NCBI GenBank assembly: GCA_905221605.1
Contig: CAJNDS010000001.1
Location: 1,993,525 to 2,057,524, forward strand
Origin: Symbiodinium natans
Lineage: Eukaryota; Sar; Dinophyceae; Suessiales; Symbiodiniaceae
Length of the DNA stretch: 64,000 bases
Direction: 5' to 3'
Shown: positions 33,901 through 40,700 of the stretch, piece after piece
How positions within the stretch are numbered: position 1 is the first letter of the stretch
Layout of the letters: each line of letters starts with the position of its first letter
Notes under the pieces: model-generated
What the model saw: the letters and a program-made list of their open reading frames with translations, nothing else
Told to the model about the DNA's origin: nothing
Databases searched by the model: none
Program-made: the position numbers and the translations under genes

Positions 33901-34057
33901 ACCCTAAACCCTCAACCCTAAAACAACCCAACCCTAAGCCCTAGCCCTAAGCTCCAAAATCTAAACCCTAAATCCTGTAAACCCGAAACCCTGGACCCTG
34001 AACCCAGCCCGCCTGCGTGCCACCAGCGGATTTGGAGTCACTGGCTGCGTCGGCCAT
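21456..34057 (-). CDS. FkbM-family SAM-dependent methyltransferase, membrane-anchored (multi-exon)
   Basis: Gene-level entry; exons are listed separately. The spliced protein is about 450-480 residues. Order: a short N-terminus, one hydrophobic segment (AFLGALATLALLSW) that makes a type II membrane anchor or signal-anchor, a charged predicted coiled coil (LSDRIQQVESSL, LAEQVKQVSARLDQLQ), a linker, then the FkbM domain. The domain shows GVYLDLAAHDYR (glycine motif for S-adenosylmethionine), NTYFADHCL, GVCVEPNSEYHNELI (acidic motif that contacts the cofactor ribose), KRRCAVVKTCVA, VTFILQGPFGGI, the hallmark VDFMSLDVEGAEL and IDTILVEQN, and finally TSRGY. FkbM enzymes O-methylate sugars or small metabolites; the acceptor here is unknown. 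With the anchor, the enzyme would face the secretory lumen (inference). All donors and acceptors were chosen to keep this homology and the frame. The exon between 31649 and 31229 and the last exon are uncertain. Family assignment is very secure; exact ends are less so. Confidence 0.88.
22188..22228 (-). CDS. Methyltransferase exon 20 (C-terminal extension)
   Basis: Acceptor GCGAAG|GCACC. Reads APAPPARAAQAEKQ if spliced from a GC donor at 22999, or HQLPLRAQRKQ if spliced from GTGAGG at 22991. The first frame chains well to exon 21. Beyond the conserved FkbM domain, so there is no homology to decide. Confidence 0.45.
22860..22975. repeat. CCCTATAA-variant telomeric array
   Basis: Five units of ACCCTATA (CCCTATAA) precede standard CCCTAAA units, another local unit takeover. 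It forms the plus-strand left flank of exon 19. Confidence 0.85.
23000..23065 (-). CDS. Methyltransferase exon 19
   Basis: Acceptor AGAG|GCCTGG; reads AWNRDVCPRINEALRPGIPR then FY. GAGGCC occurs at both the donor of exon 18 and this acceptor, and only the GC-AG cut gives VEAWNRDV. The donor is either TAT|GCGTGC at 23000 or, extending the exon to 22992, CA|GTGAGG. Flanked by CCCTAAA left and TTTAGGG right. Confidence 0.7.
23425..23521. mobile_element. Palindromic element, TTCCTTGGCTTGTC ends
   Basis: TTCCTTGGCTTGTC at 23425-23438 is repeated inverted at 23508-23521, and inner arms (CGTCCAACTTTAA against TTGAATTGGAC, CGAGAGTTCC against GGAAACTCTC) also pair. Seen once in this window. It lies in the intron between exons 18 and 19. 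Confidence 0.65.
23819..23866 (-). CDS. Methyltransferase exon 18
   Basis: Acceptor CCTCAG|GTCTTC and donor GAG|GCCCCC (GC donor). Reads VFFVHTSAKGLLEKVE, directly continuing LHRD of exon 17. The open frame goes on upstream of the acceptor (IAADDPQ), so an alternative earlier acceptor cannot be excluded. Confidence 0.75.
23911..23967. repeat. Poly-T tract
   Basis: An uninterrupted run of about 48 T followed by GTTTTTTTG. It sits in the intron upstream of exon 18 and reads as poly-A on the gene strand. It could mark a reverse-transcribed insertion or be simple slippage. Confidence 0.8.
24710..24812. mobile_element. Palindromic element, diverged TACCTGGGACCC family
   Basis: ACCTGGGAACCTTTTTACCT at the left faces GGGTAAGAAGAGGCTCCCGG at the right. 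The inside TAGCAAGTACCCCCTAT matches the loop of 21059-21161. Another relative, lacking its left end, is at 24470-24562. Confidence 0.6.
24850..24969 (-). CDS. Methyltransferase exon 17
   Basis: Acceptor TATAG|GACTGG and donor GAC|GTGCCT. Forty codons, including IDTILVEQNDNSFANVASLL and TSRGYVNATQLHRD. The IDTILVEQN strand after the VEGAE motif is typical of FkbM. Joined to exon 16 by a GA-AG intron whose ends share GACT. Confidence 0.9.
25232..25267 (-). CDS. Methyltransferase exon 16 (VEGAE motif)
   Basis: Only 12 codons: VEGAELACLQGI. Acceptor GTAAG|GTCGAA; donor ATC|GACTCT, a GA donor. It completes SLDVEGAE, the signature of FkbM proteins, across the exon 15/16 junction. Flanked by CCCTAAA left and a long TTTAGGG array right. 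Confidence 0.92.
25293..25490. repeat. Long TTTAGGG array
   Basis: About 27 units, mostly perfect, with three GTGTAGGG or GTCTAGGG units in the middle and a few TTTGGGG. It forms the gene-strand 3' end of the intron before exon 16, read there as CCCTAAA. Confidence 0.95.
26320..26389 (-). CDS. Methyltransferase exon 15
   Basis: Acceptor CCGAG|GACGTG; donor GAC|GTAGCT. Reads TCQTLSDIFRQYQMTHVDFM then SLD after the split first codon. The segment leads into the catalytic-domain hallmark completed by exon 16. Confidence 0.9.
26761..26846 (-). CDS. Methyltransferase exon 14
   Basis: Acceptor AGAAG|GATGTC; donor AAGAG|GACGAC (GA donor). Reads DVTFILQGPFGGIESERKFM then KKTAGGGK. AGAGGACG-like direct repeat (GAGGACG, seven bases) spans donor and next acceptor. 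Both flanks are telomere-unit arrays in the inward arrangement. Confidence 0.9.
27237..27273 (-). CDS. Methyltransferase exon 13
   Basis: Acceptor CTGAG|GAAGCG; donor GCT|GAGAGC (GA donor). Twelve codons reading KRRCAVVKTCVA, the strand after the acidic motif in FkbM proteins. GAAGC is shared by the previous donor and this acceptor. Confidence 0.85.
27941..27987. repeat. Poly-T followed by poly-G
   Basis: About 16 T then about 26 G with one T. It lies in the intron between exons 12 and 13 and is the source of the spurious PPPPPPQKKKK ORF. Confidence 0.8.
28093..28186 (-). CDS. Methyltransferase exon 12 (cofactor site)
   Basis: Acceptor GCAAG|GCTACA; donor ATCAC|GAAGCT (GA donor). Reads YISNTYFADHCLKFDGVCVE then PNSEYHNELI. 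The VEPN motif matches the acidic residue that binds the ribose of S-adenosylmethionine in FkbM enzymes. Its immediate flanks are not telomere arrays, unlike most other exons. Confidence 0.93.
28622..28718. mobile_element. Half element of the GGGGACCACATGAACCC family
   Basis: CCTTGGGGAGCACATGAACC then CCAACATTGGGGTCATATAC, followed by CCGATGAGGGTAATATGAA, matches the left two thirds of 62054-62229. The closing inverted arm is missing; CCCTAAACC repeats follow instead. Confidence 0.6.
28903..28940 (-). CDS. Methyltransferase exon 11 (glycine motif)
   Basis: Acceptor TCAAG|GCCGGG; donor TACC|GCCACG (GC donor). Twelve codons reading PGVYLDLAAHDY, the SAM-binding motif. Flanked by a CCCTAAA array (28800-28845) and a TTTAGGG array (28970-29025). 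Confidence 0.92.
29297..29375 (-). CDS. Methyltransferase exon 10
   Basis: Acceptor TTCAAG|GACCCC; donor TCGAG|GCAGGC (GC donor). Reads PHESLLKPKGLQDVFLYTVL then WRHLS. The pattern G-Q-D-x-F-L-Y just before the glycine motif is usual in FkbM proteins. Two further frames are open, but only this one chains to both neighbours. Confidence 0.85.
30031..30088 (-). CDS. Methyltransferase exon 9
   Basis: Acceptor CCCGAG|GTTTGC; donor GGCG|GAGATT (GA donor). Reads VCARVFPSEVLREHHKSNG. The frame remains open for 45 more codons below 30031, so a later donor is possible, but only this GA donor joins exon 10 in frame, and the ends share GGA. Confidence 0.7.
30457..30531 (-). CDS. Methyltransferase exon 8
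   Basis: Acceptor TGCAAG|GAGTGC. Reads ECKSAMSTQGFHDDAFGPEL then FRKAE. The exon end GCAGAG|GGTTTA and next acceptor CCGAG|GTTTG share GAGG, so the cut may be GG-AG or GT-GG at the DNA level; the spliced product is the same. Confidence 0.75.
30971..31002. repeat. Poly-C tract
   Basis: About 28 C in a row within the intron between exons 7 and 8. Confidence 0.85.
31118..31229 (-). CDS. Methyltransferase exon 7
   Basis: Acceptor CTCTTCCAG|GTGCTG. Reads VLHKESKMSSAVKKSIAEDG then SSRHSFNKNYKPG. Several GA donors within it (AAA|GAGTCC, GCC|GAGGAC, CCT|GACACT) would join exon 8 in frame, so the lower boundary is approximate. Confidence 0.7.
31410..31482 (-). CDS. Methyltransferase exon 6 (frame unresolved)
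   Basis: Exon-like GC-rich stretch between exons 5 and 7. One frame reads VPGEVAAGSGHLHSLAPW after GCGAG|GTG, another reads CLARLLRGPATCIRWRLG after the same acceptor from a CA|GTG donor. Neither could be joined to exon 7 with confidence. Confidence 0.45.
31649..31710 (-). CDS. Methyltransferase exon 5
   Basis: Acceptor TGCCAG|GAGGAG; donor CCCA|GTGTTA (or AAC|GTGTCA within). Reads EESQDEALARMANVSSDLLA, helical linker sequence after the coiled coil. Confidence 0.7.
31843..31931 (-). CDS. Methyltransferase exon 4 (coiled coil)
   Basis: Acceptor GCCAAG|GCACGG; donor CCT|GAGGAG chosen because GAGGAG is repeated at the next acceptor. Reads TVQALAEQVKQVSARLDQLQ then GSSPGSESP: heptads followed by an acidic/serine linker. 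The join to exon 3 is a clean GT-AG intron. Confidence 0.8.
32276..32391 (-). CDS. Methyltransferase exon 3
   Basis: Acceptor CCTTTTTTAG|GTTG with the best pyrimidine tract in the gene; donor GGGAG|GTTCAT. Reads LPGNKPEPKVPALAPEDQRW then MEKRLSDRIQQVESSLSG, the stem just after the membrane anchor and the start of the coiled coil. Confidence 0.82.
32826..32896 (-). CDS. Methyltransferase exon 2 (membrane anchor)
   Basis: Acceptor GGTGAG|GAGTGC; donor TGGCA|GCTGGC (GC donor). Reads ECQLTSRKGAFLGALATLAL then LSW. A positively charged residue pair (RK) before a 14-16-residue hydrophobic run is a typical type II signal-anchor. The open frame continues below the donor to a GTGGGT site at 32799, but that site throws exon 3 out of frame. 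Confidence 0.78.
32930..33022. repeat. GGGGGTTT/GGGGGTTC degenerate telomeric array
   Basis: GGGGGTTTA and GGGGGTTA units change to seven units of GGGGGTTC. Right flank of exon 2. Confidence 0.85.
33095..33638. mobile_element. Large foldback element in intron 1
   Basis: The left arm (33095-33180; includes CATAGTTGAAAGGTTAAACG and GATGCCAAAGTTGGAAGTTG) is matched inverted at about 33535-33638. The loop starts with poly-G/GGGGGGTA and ends with CCCCCCTA/poly-C, so the homopolymers also pair. Inside is a short GC-rich stretch (33370-33445) of unknown nature. Total hairpin is about 540 bp. ORFs over the homopolymers (33140-33568, 33149-33451) are not credible. Confidence 0.75.
34040..34057 (-). 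CDS. Methyltransferase exon 1 (start codon candidate)
   Basis: GCCACATGG gives an ATG in good context, reading MADAASDSKSAGGTQAGW down to 34004. A GA donor at AGT|GACTCC (34040) joins exon 2 in frame as MADAAS-ECQLTSRKG. Other in-frame donors (GCC|GACGCA) exist. CCCCAAG just upstream could be the trans-splice acceptor for a spliced leader, as dinoflagellate mRNAs need one. Confidence 0.5.
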
Positions 34058-34810
34058 GTGGCGCGAGGCTTGGGGAAGAGGGCCCGTGACTGCCCAAAGT
34101 TTAGGGTTTATCCGGTTGATAGGGTCTACAGGGTTCATAGGGCTTATCAGGTTTGAAGGGTTTAGATGGTTTATAGGGCTGGTTCAGGGTTTTTGATAGC
34201 TTGAGGATCCACATTCGGGTTCCTTTCTTTTGGTTTTTCTTGGTTGGGGGGGGGGGGGGGGGGTGATTCAAGGGGTTGCAAGACAGAAGCTGCTTCGGAC
34301 CGAGTTTACAACCACGCCCTGAATGTTCGCACGTGAGGTAGCATCTCAATGTGTATGTGCATCTGGGTGTAACCCTAAACCCTGAACCTTAAACCCTAAA
34401 CTTGGCCCTAAACCCGAAACCCTAAACTCCAAACCCTTTGACTACTGAAGTTTATAGAAATGCTCATGAGTTGCCGGGTCTTTGAGGCTGGGTGGCCCAT
34501 GCGGCTTCAGACTACTTCCCCAATTTCCTAGGGCCAGTAAGAATCCAGTATTTCTGCTCGGGGACCCATATGGGGATTTGCAAAATTAGGGGTACCTTTT
34601 TGGGGTCCTTAGTATAAGGGAATCTTACTATTTAGGGGGTCCATTTTAGGGCCCCCATATTTCAACAGCAAATATTGTTCCACCCCTCATCCCTTCTAAA
34701 CCCGTTTAAAGCCTTGTGAACGCTAAGAGTCAAACCGCCAGAAAACCCTACACACCCTGACCCTAACCCTAAGCCCTAAGCCCTATACCCTAAACCCTAA
34801 ACCCTAAACT

Positions 34811-34882
34811 GAGGGCGCCGAAGGCCCTGGCCACGGAGCTCGCCCATTGAGCCACGGCCTCACGCAGACGCCAGGGCTTTAG
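34811..34882 (-). CDS. Exon candidate upstream of the methyltransferase
   Basis: The minus strand reads WRLREAVAQWASSVARAFGA then LS after a GCTAAAG|C acceptor; amphipathic helix. CCCTAAA flank left and TTTAGGG flank right. It may be the 3' part of the next gene upstream. Confidence 0.5.
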
Positions 34883-35069
34883 CAAGGCGGGGTTTCGGAT
34901 TTAGGAGGCTTAAGGGGTTTAGGGTTTAGGATTTAGGGTTTAGGGTTTAGGGTGCAATGGAGGTGCAGGCTAGGGTTCAAGGGACCAAAGGGCGGGACCC
35001 TTCTAAGGGTCCCTTAAGGGATGCTGAAGGTTTGTTTAGGGGCTACTTCGGTTGCTAGGGACTATTTCA

Positions 35070-35079
35070 GGTAGGTATG

Positions 35080-35112
<33 letters not shown>

Positions 35113-35182
35113 ATATACATATATATATACATACATATTCATACATATATATATATATATGTATATATGTATATATAGTGGT
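35070..35182. repeat. (AT)n/ATAC microsatellite
   Basis: TATATATACATATACATATA-type repeats, no coding content. Confidence 0.9.
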
Positions 35183-35260
35183 TATATATGGGTTACACAC
35201 AATAGGGGGAATACGACAAAGGGTCATATTCATCCTGTAGGTCCCTCCTTACACCCCTTC

Positions 35261-35392
35261 AAGGGTTTAGGGTTTAGGGTTTAGGGTTTAGGGTTTAGGG
35301 TTTAGGGTTTAGGGTGTAGGGTTTAGGGTTTAGGGTTTAGGGTTTAGGGTTTAGGGTTTAGGGTTTAGGGTTTAGGGTTTAGGGTTTAGGGT
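35261..35392. repeat. Long perfect TTTAGGG array
   Basis: About 19 units with a single GTGTAGGG variant. Followed at 35393-35450 by an open minus-strand stretch reading NHQILTAGQRAMNRVHVMST that may be an exon. Confidence 0.95.
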
Positions 35393-36146
35393 GCTCATCA
35401 CATGAACCCGGTTCATGGCCCGCTGCCCCGCAGTCAAAATCTGGTGGTTCAGGTTTTTGCCTTCTTGTGATTTGAGCTTTTCAGGGTTTAGGGCTCAACT
35501 AGGGTTTAGGGCAGCTTCTTGTGATTTGGGTAAGCTAAGGGGTGGCTGCGGCCAGTACAGACCTCACAACCCTCAACCCTGAAACCCTCAACCTGAGACC
35601 CTAAACCCTAAACGCTAAACCCTAAACCCTCAACCCTCAACCCTGAAACCCTAAGCAGAAGCGCGGCTGAGACGAGCACCGGAGGGCATCTGAGAAGACC
35701 TGCGGACAAGCAGCTGTGGCTTGAGCTGCGGGGTTAAGGGTTTTTGGGGTTGTTTAGGGTTTTGAGGGTTTTTGGGAATCTTGGGGGTTTTAGGGCATTT
35801 AGGGTTTTGGGCTTTTAGGGTTGAGGGTTTAGGGTGTAGGGGACGTTGGGTTCTAGGGGATGAACTTATTGCCCCCGAACACTGAACCCTAAAGGTTGGG
35901 ATTTCACGCTCAAAAACATCGGGGTTGCTTGAAGGATTCGCGTGAAGTCCACGTATAGACACAAGATATGGTGATTCATAAAAATACCGTCCTAAAGAGA
36001 AGCCTATTATAAATCCCTTGTTCACCCATAGGAACCTCGAAAAAGTCTCCAAGAAGGACCTTAGATCAGCCCCCCATGTCAACATACCCACTAAGCAGCA
36101 TGATAGCTTGGAGGCCGCCCCAACATGTGACATGTGAGCCCGCTGC

Positions 36147-36300
36147 TTTAAGGGTAGTTACATGGTCCCTTCATATGGGCTCTTAAAAGGGGACCCCTTA
36201 TATACTCCATATATACCCCATACATAAGAAGGAGCCCTACATCAGAACCCTTTTAAAGGAGGTACGGGACCCTGCTAAGGGCCCACGTAACTACCCTTTA
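36147..36300. mobile_element. Palindromic element, AGGGTAGTTACATGGTCCC family
   Basis: TTTAAGGGTAGTTACATGG at the left faces GCCCACGTAACTACCCTTTA at the right. Copies of the left half lie at 11058-11104 and 16048-16110, where it is followed by the same CCCTTATATAC motif. Confidence 0.65.
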
Positions 36301-36324
36301 ACACACCACGAAGAACTCAGCATA

Positions 36325-36385
36325 TCGTCTTTTGTGTAGCCTTTCGGCCTCCTCACCCTCGATCCTGCAAGAGTGCCCCGAAAAG
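36325..36385 (-). CDS. Exon candidate, charged helix
   Basis: Acceptor TCTTGCAG|GATCG. The minus strand reads RIEGEEAERLHKRRYAEFFV, a strongly helical charged segment. Unrecognised. Confidence 0.5.
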
Positions 36386-36484
36386 CAAGACAAAATCATA
36401 AGCCCCCGTGCTATAGAGGGGTCTATCTATTTAAATAGAGCAGGGTCTCTCAGGCATACTTTATACTACGCTAGTCAACATATT

Positions 36485-36570
36485 TCCGGATTCTCGTTGA
36501 AGGCGACAAGTCTAAAGACAAATATACGGAGGCTTGCTGGCCATGGCTGTCCAGCTGCTCAACAACCACA
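36485..36570 (-). CDS. Exon candidate
   Basis: Acceptor GATTTTCAG|AGAG. Reads RVVVVEQLDSHGQQASVYLS on the minus strand. The frame stays open up to 36700, so the exon may be longer. Confidence 0.4.
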
Positions 36571-36871
36571 ACTCTCTGAAAATCAAGGCGACGCAGCTCC
36601 AAGCCCGGCATTCCATGCCCCCGAATCCCCCAGATCCCACGAATTGGGGCCACGTTCTTCATGAGGATACGGCACCATTGAAATTCCCACAAAGAAGGCA
36701 CCGAATTGAGAGAACTGGCAAGCCTCGAGCCCTAGGTCCCAAACCCAGCAACCTTCAATCAAAACCTAAAGCCCGAAACCTTATCCGCCTCAACCCTATA
36801 AACCCGAAATGCCTAAATCAGAGAATGACCGGAAAAACTTTAGATTCCCCTAAACAAGTCCCCAAACCCTG

Positions 36872-36958
36872 TTAGCACTTCTTCGGCCGCGACCTTCGCA
36901 AGCAGGTTCCACATTGAGGGGTAGGACCTCGGCGCTGGCGCGTGACGGGCGACTGGCA
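36872..36958 (-). CDS. Exon candidate
   Basis: The minus strand reads PVARHAPAPRSYPSMWNLLA then KVAAEEVLTG between repeats; right flank TTTAGGG. Family unknown. Confidence 0.5.
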   Translation of the reverse strand, partial: CQSPVTRQRRGPTPQCGTCLRRSRPKKC

Positions 36959-37737
36959 GTGGTTTTGCAGGGTTTAGGGTTTCGGGTTTTGGGTTTCAAC
37001 CTCTAAAACCCAGAGCCCCCAGGGGCTTGTAAAAGTTTTGCAGGGCCTGTAAGGGTTCAGAAGGCGTGAGAAGGGTTTATGAGAGTTTTTTGGTTTTCTA
37101 CGACATCGTGGCTTACAAGGATGAGGATCAATTATGGACTCTCAGAGCTCATACTTAAAGGGTTTACGAGGGTAAGCTTGGAAACCCTCAACCCTAAAGC
37201 CTCAACACCCTCAACCCTCAAACCCTAAACGGTAAACCTAAACCCTATAAAGCCTAAACCCTAGGTCAAGAACTAGCCGAGGTTGCAGAGGTCGGGCAGC
37301 CCATGCCGGGTGACATGCTAAGCTGGGACCTCCGCTTGGCATTATGCCAACACACGCGATGGAACCATTCGCCTGCTGCCCGCCTACGACGCAGACCCTA
37401 AACCCCAAGCCCTGATGCCTACACCCTAAACCCTAAACCCTAAACCCTAATCCCTAAACCCTAAACCCTAAACCCTAAACCCTAAACCCTAAACCCTAAA
37501 CCCTGTATTTAGAGTTCTCTAAATGATGGTCCGTTCTTGGGTGCCATAAATATTAGGGGCCGCCTTGCCACCTTGGAATCGTAGCCCCAAAAGGAACCAT
37601 GATTCATCCTACAAGGAAGGGGCCTCCCGTAGTTCCAAGTAGAGTCATAAGGACCCTAAAGTGGCTTCGAAGGATCCTAACTTAGGTTAAACGTCCCATA
37701 GGTAATAGTTAGTATAACAAGGGGGGAGCCAGTGATG

Positions 37738-37862
37738 AACCTCATGAGCACCTTGCTCTTTCGCAAAGGGGCGTGCTTTGCCACGATGAAACAGGCGGAG
37801 GAGTGCCGTGACACAAGGACACCACCGAAGAAGCGGTCGTGGCCGATCACAAACTCGATGTT
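37738..37862 (-). CDS. Exon candidate, soluble domain
   Basis: The minus strand is open for over 40 codons: NIEFVIGHDRFFGGVLVSRH then SSACFIVAKHAPLRKSKVLM. Right flank is a TTTAGGG array starting at 37862. CFIVAKH resembles the CFIVAH of the next exon upstream (38000-38135), which may hint at a repeat or shared motif. Family not recognised. Confidence 0.6.
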
Positions 37863-37999
37863 GTTTAGGGTTTAGGGTTTAGGGTTTAGGGCTTAGGGTT
37901 TAGGGTTTGGGGTTTAGGGTTTGGGGTTTAGGGTTTAGGGTTTAGGGTTCAGGGTTTAGGGTAGTTTAGGGTTTAGGGTTTATGGTTTAGGGTGCGCCA

Positions 38000-38135
38000 C
38001 AATGAAGCAGGGGCGCTGCAGGTGCACCACGATCCGAATTTTCCCGCTGTTGCGCGCAACTGCTGTGCTTTGTGGTGCGTGGCTCTGTATCCCCACATCC
38101 TGAACACATCCTCTACGACCATGGGCATCACCTTA
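38000..38135 (-). CDS. Exon candidate, two open frames
   Basis: One minus frame reads VMPMVVEDVFRMWGYRATHH then KAQQLRATAGKFG; a second reads NSGKIRIVVHLQRPCFIVAH. The second resembles the exon below it. Boundaries unresolved. Confidence 0.45.
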
Positions 38136-38310
38136 AGGGCCTGAAACCTTTCAGGTGGGTTTAGGGTTTAGGGTGGTGGGTCGCACCCTCGACCCTAAAG
38201 ACTAGAGGCTTTCCAGCCCCGAAACCCTAGACTCCAAGCCCTAAACTAAACCCTAAACACCCTAAGCCCTAAGCCCTAAGCCCTAATGCCCAAAACCCTA
38301 AACTTTAACC

Positions 38311-38336
38311 ACCCCCCCCCCCCCCCCCCCCCCCCC
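38311..38336. repeat. Poly-C tract
   Basis: About 25 C in a row just downstream of the candidate last exon at 38389-38440. Confidence 0.85.
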
Positions 38337-38388
38337 AAAAAATAGCAATAAAAACAATAATGAAACTCAACCCACCGAGCTGGGATGG

Positions 38389-38438
38389 TCACTTGCTGCT
38401 GCCGGCGGGAGGCTTGAACTGCCAGTTGATGGTTTATG
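38389..38438 (-). CDS. Probable last exon with TGA stop
   Basis: The minus strand reads INWQFKPPAGSSK followed by TGA at 38391-38389. A Pro/Gly/Ser tail before a stop is typical of a C-terminus. It is preceded on the gene strand by a G/C-rich tract (38514-38640), so the link to upstream exons is not shown. Confidence 0.45.
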
Positions 38439-38513
38439 GAGTATTACAGGTTTGCAGGGTTTGTAGGGTTTACAGTCTGTAGGGTGTAAAGCGTTTATAC
38501 ATGATACATCCCG

Positions 38514-38645
38514 GGCGGGGGGAGGGAGGGGGGGAGGGGGGGGGGGGGGGGGGAGGGGGGAGGGAAGGGGGGAGGGAGGGAGGGAGGGGGAGGGAGGGGG
38601 GAGGGAGGGGAGGGAGGGGGGAGGGAGGGGGGGGGGGGGTGAGGG
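38514..38645. repeat. GGGA/poly-G tract
   Basis: (GGGA)n and long G runs; overlapping PPPSPLPP ORFs on the minus strand are artefacts. Confidence 0.85.
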
Positions 38646-38699
38646 GGACCATATCATGGTTAAGGCAACCCAGAACAAAAAAAAGGTAAAGGGTACCAC

Positions 38700-38838
38700 T
38701 GGGCTACTCTCAACTATTGAAGCCCACTAAAACCGAACCTGGAGAAAAAAAGTATATACTTTTGAGGTACAAGTAGCTAGAATAGGAACCCAGAACCAAA
38801 AAAGTATTCAAGTATAGTACTCCAAAACCCAGTTGCAA
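38700..38838. mobile_element. Interspersed element, AGGAACCCAGAACCAAAAAA family, copy 1
   Basis: Shares GCTAGAATAGGAACCCAGAA, AGTATTCAAGTATAGTACTC and CAAAACCCAGTT with 49860-50043. Imperfect inverted ends (GGGCTACTCT... versus ...AGTACTCCAAAACCC). The two copies differ mostly by a duplicated middle in the second. Confidence 0.6.
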
Positions 38839-39271
38839 GGGCTTATGGTCCATATATCTTAATAGGAATAGGAATCCCCTCCCCTTACTTTTTATTAAAC
38901 CCCCCTACCCCCCTAATATTACCTAACATTGAACACCCCCCCCCCCCGCATACACTGTAATATCTCTCTACTGGAAGTATTCAATACTAGGGGGTACCGG
39001 GGGTTGATATATTAGGGGGAGGGGATTAGTAGTAGCAAAGGGTATATGACCACCCCATTATAAGGTTCATGTCGTCCCCAAGGCTATCATCGCTTTTTAC
39101 ACGGGACTAAACGCTCTTATCTGTTTTATAGACTTTTATCGGTCTACGCCCCAAAAGCCCGCTTTTGGCTCAGGTCCCCACCACAATCCCAATTGGCAAG
39201 TTCATGTTTCATCACAGCCCCAAACCCTAAACCCTAAACCCTAAACTCTAAGGACTGAACCATGCAAAGCA

Positions 39272-39345
39272 AGAGAAAAGTGGAGCCTCCAGAGAAGACG
39301 CCAAAGTGGAACCCAGCACCGCTTCATCCAACGCTGCCAGGTCCT
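39272..39345 (-). CDS. Exon candidate
   Basis: The minus strand reads TEDLAALDEAVLGSTLASSL then EAPL after CTACTGAG|GAC. Helical, unrecognised. Confidence 0.5.
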
Positions 39346-39649
39346 CAGTAGACTTTGGGTGTGTGGTTTAAGGTTTAGGGTTTCGCGCGTACGCAACCTT
39401 ACCACGAGCCTTCTACAGATATCTGCCGCCAGCGCAAAGGCCTCGCGACTTTGTCAGCTTGAGTGTTTAAGGGGCCAGGGGCTTGGAAGCTTGGATTTAG
39501 CCCGATGTACCTTTAACACCCTGGACTGTCCGGACCTGAGCCGTAATGTCCTAAAGGCCACGTTGAAGTCTACAACCTCTTCTATTCTTGGCTTGCAAGC
39601 AGGGTTTTCTCTTGCGCGGCATTCACGCCACTTACCTAGGGGCTTTGGG

Positions 39650-39796
39650 TTTTTTTTGCGCAGGGGTTAGTAGGGCGGTGCTGGGTCTGGGGCCTGTGGC
39701 AATTGAGGGGTTTGCAACAGCGGGCAGTGGAGCTGGAGCGGATCCAGCGTGGGTGTTGAGCTCCTGTTGATCTCCCCCAAGAAGCCCGTCTCTCTT
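39650..39796 (-). CDS. Exon candidate, Ala/Pro-rich linker
   Basis: The minus strand is open for almost 50 codons: RDGLLGGDQQELNTHAGSAP then APLPAVANPSIATGPRPSTA. Low-complexity disordered linker, but not made from any nearby DNA repeat. Confidence 0.5.
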
Positions 39797-40071
39797 GGGG
39801 TTTAGGGTTTAGAGATTATTTGTTTTACATTAGGGCACCTTCTGTGTTCTCTGCAACTTAGAATTTCGCGGACCCTGATTTAGAACCACTGTATGGCTTG
39901 CTTCTTGTTAAAAAGCTCTTCGGGGACCCTAATTTCTAGAACAACCCCTGAGTATGGGCTGTGGCTGTGGATCAATGTGATCTGGCATGGTGAGCTCGCA
40001 CGGCAGCATTCTCTAGCGCACGCATGCTGATTGCACGACTCCCTGCAACAAAACCCTGCTTCCGGCTTAAC

Positions 40072-40240
40072 TGCAAAGCTTCATTTCAGCGTCTTCTCTC
40101 GGGGAGGGCGCTTGAAGGTTTAGGGCTAAATACTGTCCTTTGTTCTCGGCTGGGCCCCGGGCGTCCAGCAAAGCCAGGCAAACAAAGCAGAGGCGCTTCG
40201 CGTCAACGCTGTCCGTCTGCGGTGCTGCCTGGACCGCGAG
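40072..40240 (-). CDS. Exon candidate, possibly last
   Basis: Acceptor GGTCCAG|GCAGC. The minus strand reads DSVDAKRLCFVCLALLDARG then PAENKGQYLALNLQAPSPRE and DAEMKLCS followed by TAA. A long non-repetitive frame; part of it overlaps a short TTTAGGGCT relic at 40117, which argues the true exon may end near there. Confidence 0.5.
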
Positions 40241-40559
40241 ATTTTAAGGTTCGAGTTTTGTGGATGACGTTCCGCCCCTTAAACATGTGTACTGGCAACA
40301 TCCCCAGTTGTATGACAACACCCTAACCCAAACACGGGGGATTGTTACTTGAGACTGAAAGACCATCATGTACTAGGTTGACCCTTAAAACCTTCTGAAC
40401 AAATCCTACATAGGAGCCTTTTAAACCCAATAAGGGAAAACTGGTTCTTTGGTAGGGAATGCGGGAGTTAGGCCACTCTATGTATTTCTATATGCAGAGA
40501 AGCACAGCATAAGTGAGACAGTGTCTACAAGAGCTTTCACATATCGAGGTTGGTCCAAG

Positions 40560-40700
40560 GCGGGGGGGGGGGGGGGGGGGGGGCGAACAACCTCACTTCG
40601 TACCTCCGGCCTCTGCCAATAGCCCAGCCAGGCTTTGGGCGGCGCTTGTTGCAAACGTGGCCCTGGCTTCCATTTCTTGGGAGGGACTCAAGGAGGGGGT
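40560..40700 (-). CDS. Exon candidate next to a poly-G
   Basis: The minus strand reads MEARATFATSAAQSLAGLLA then EAG before a GGAG|GTACG donor near 40600. The plus strand is also open. The poly-G at 40561-40583 lies just below the donor. Confidence 0.45.

Noticed and set aside
39157-39173. GCTTTTGGCTCAGG as a possible spliced-leader relic
   Set aside because: It resembles the 3' part of the dinoflagellate spliced leader (TTTTGGCTCAAG), but the match is only about ten bases, with differences, and it is not placed before a recognised first exon.
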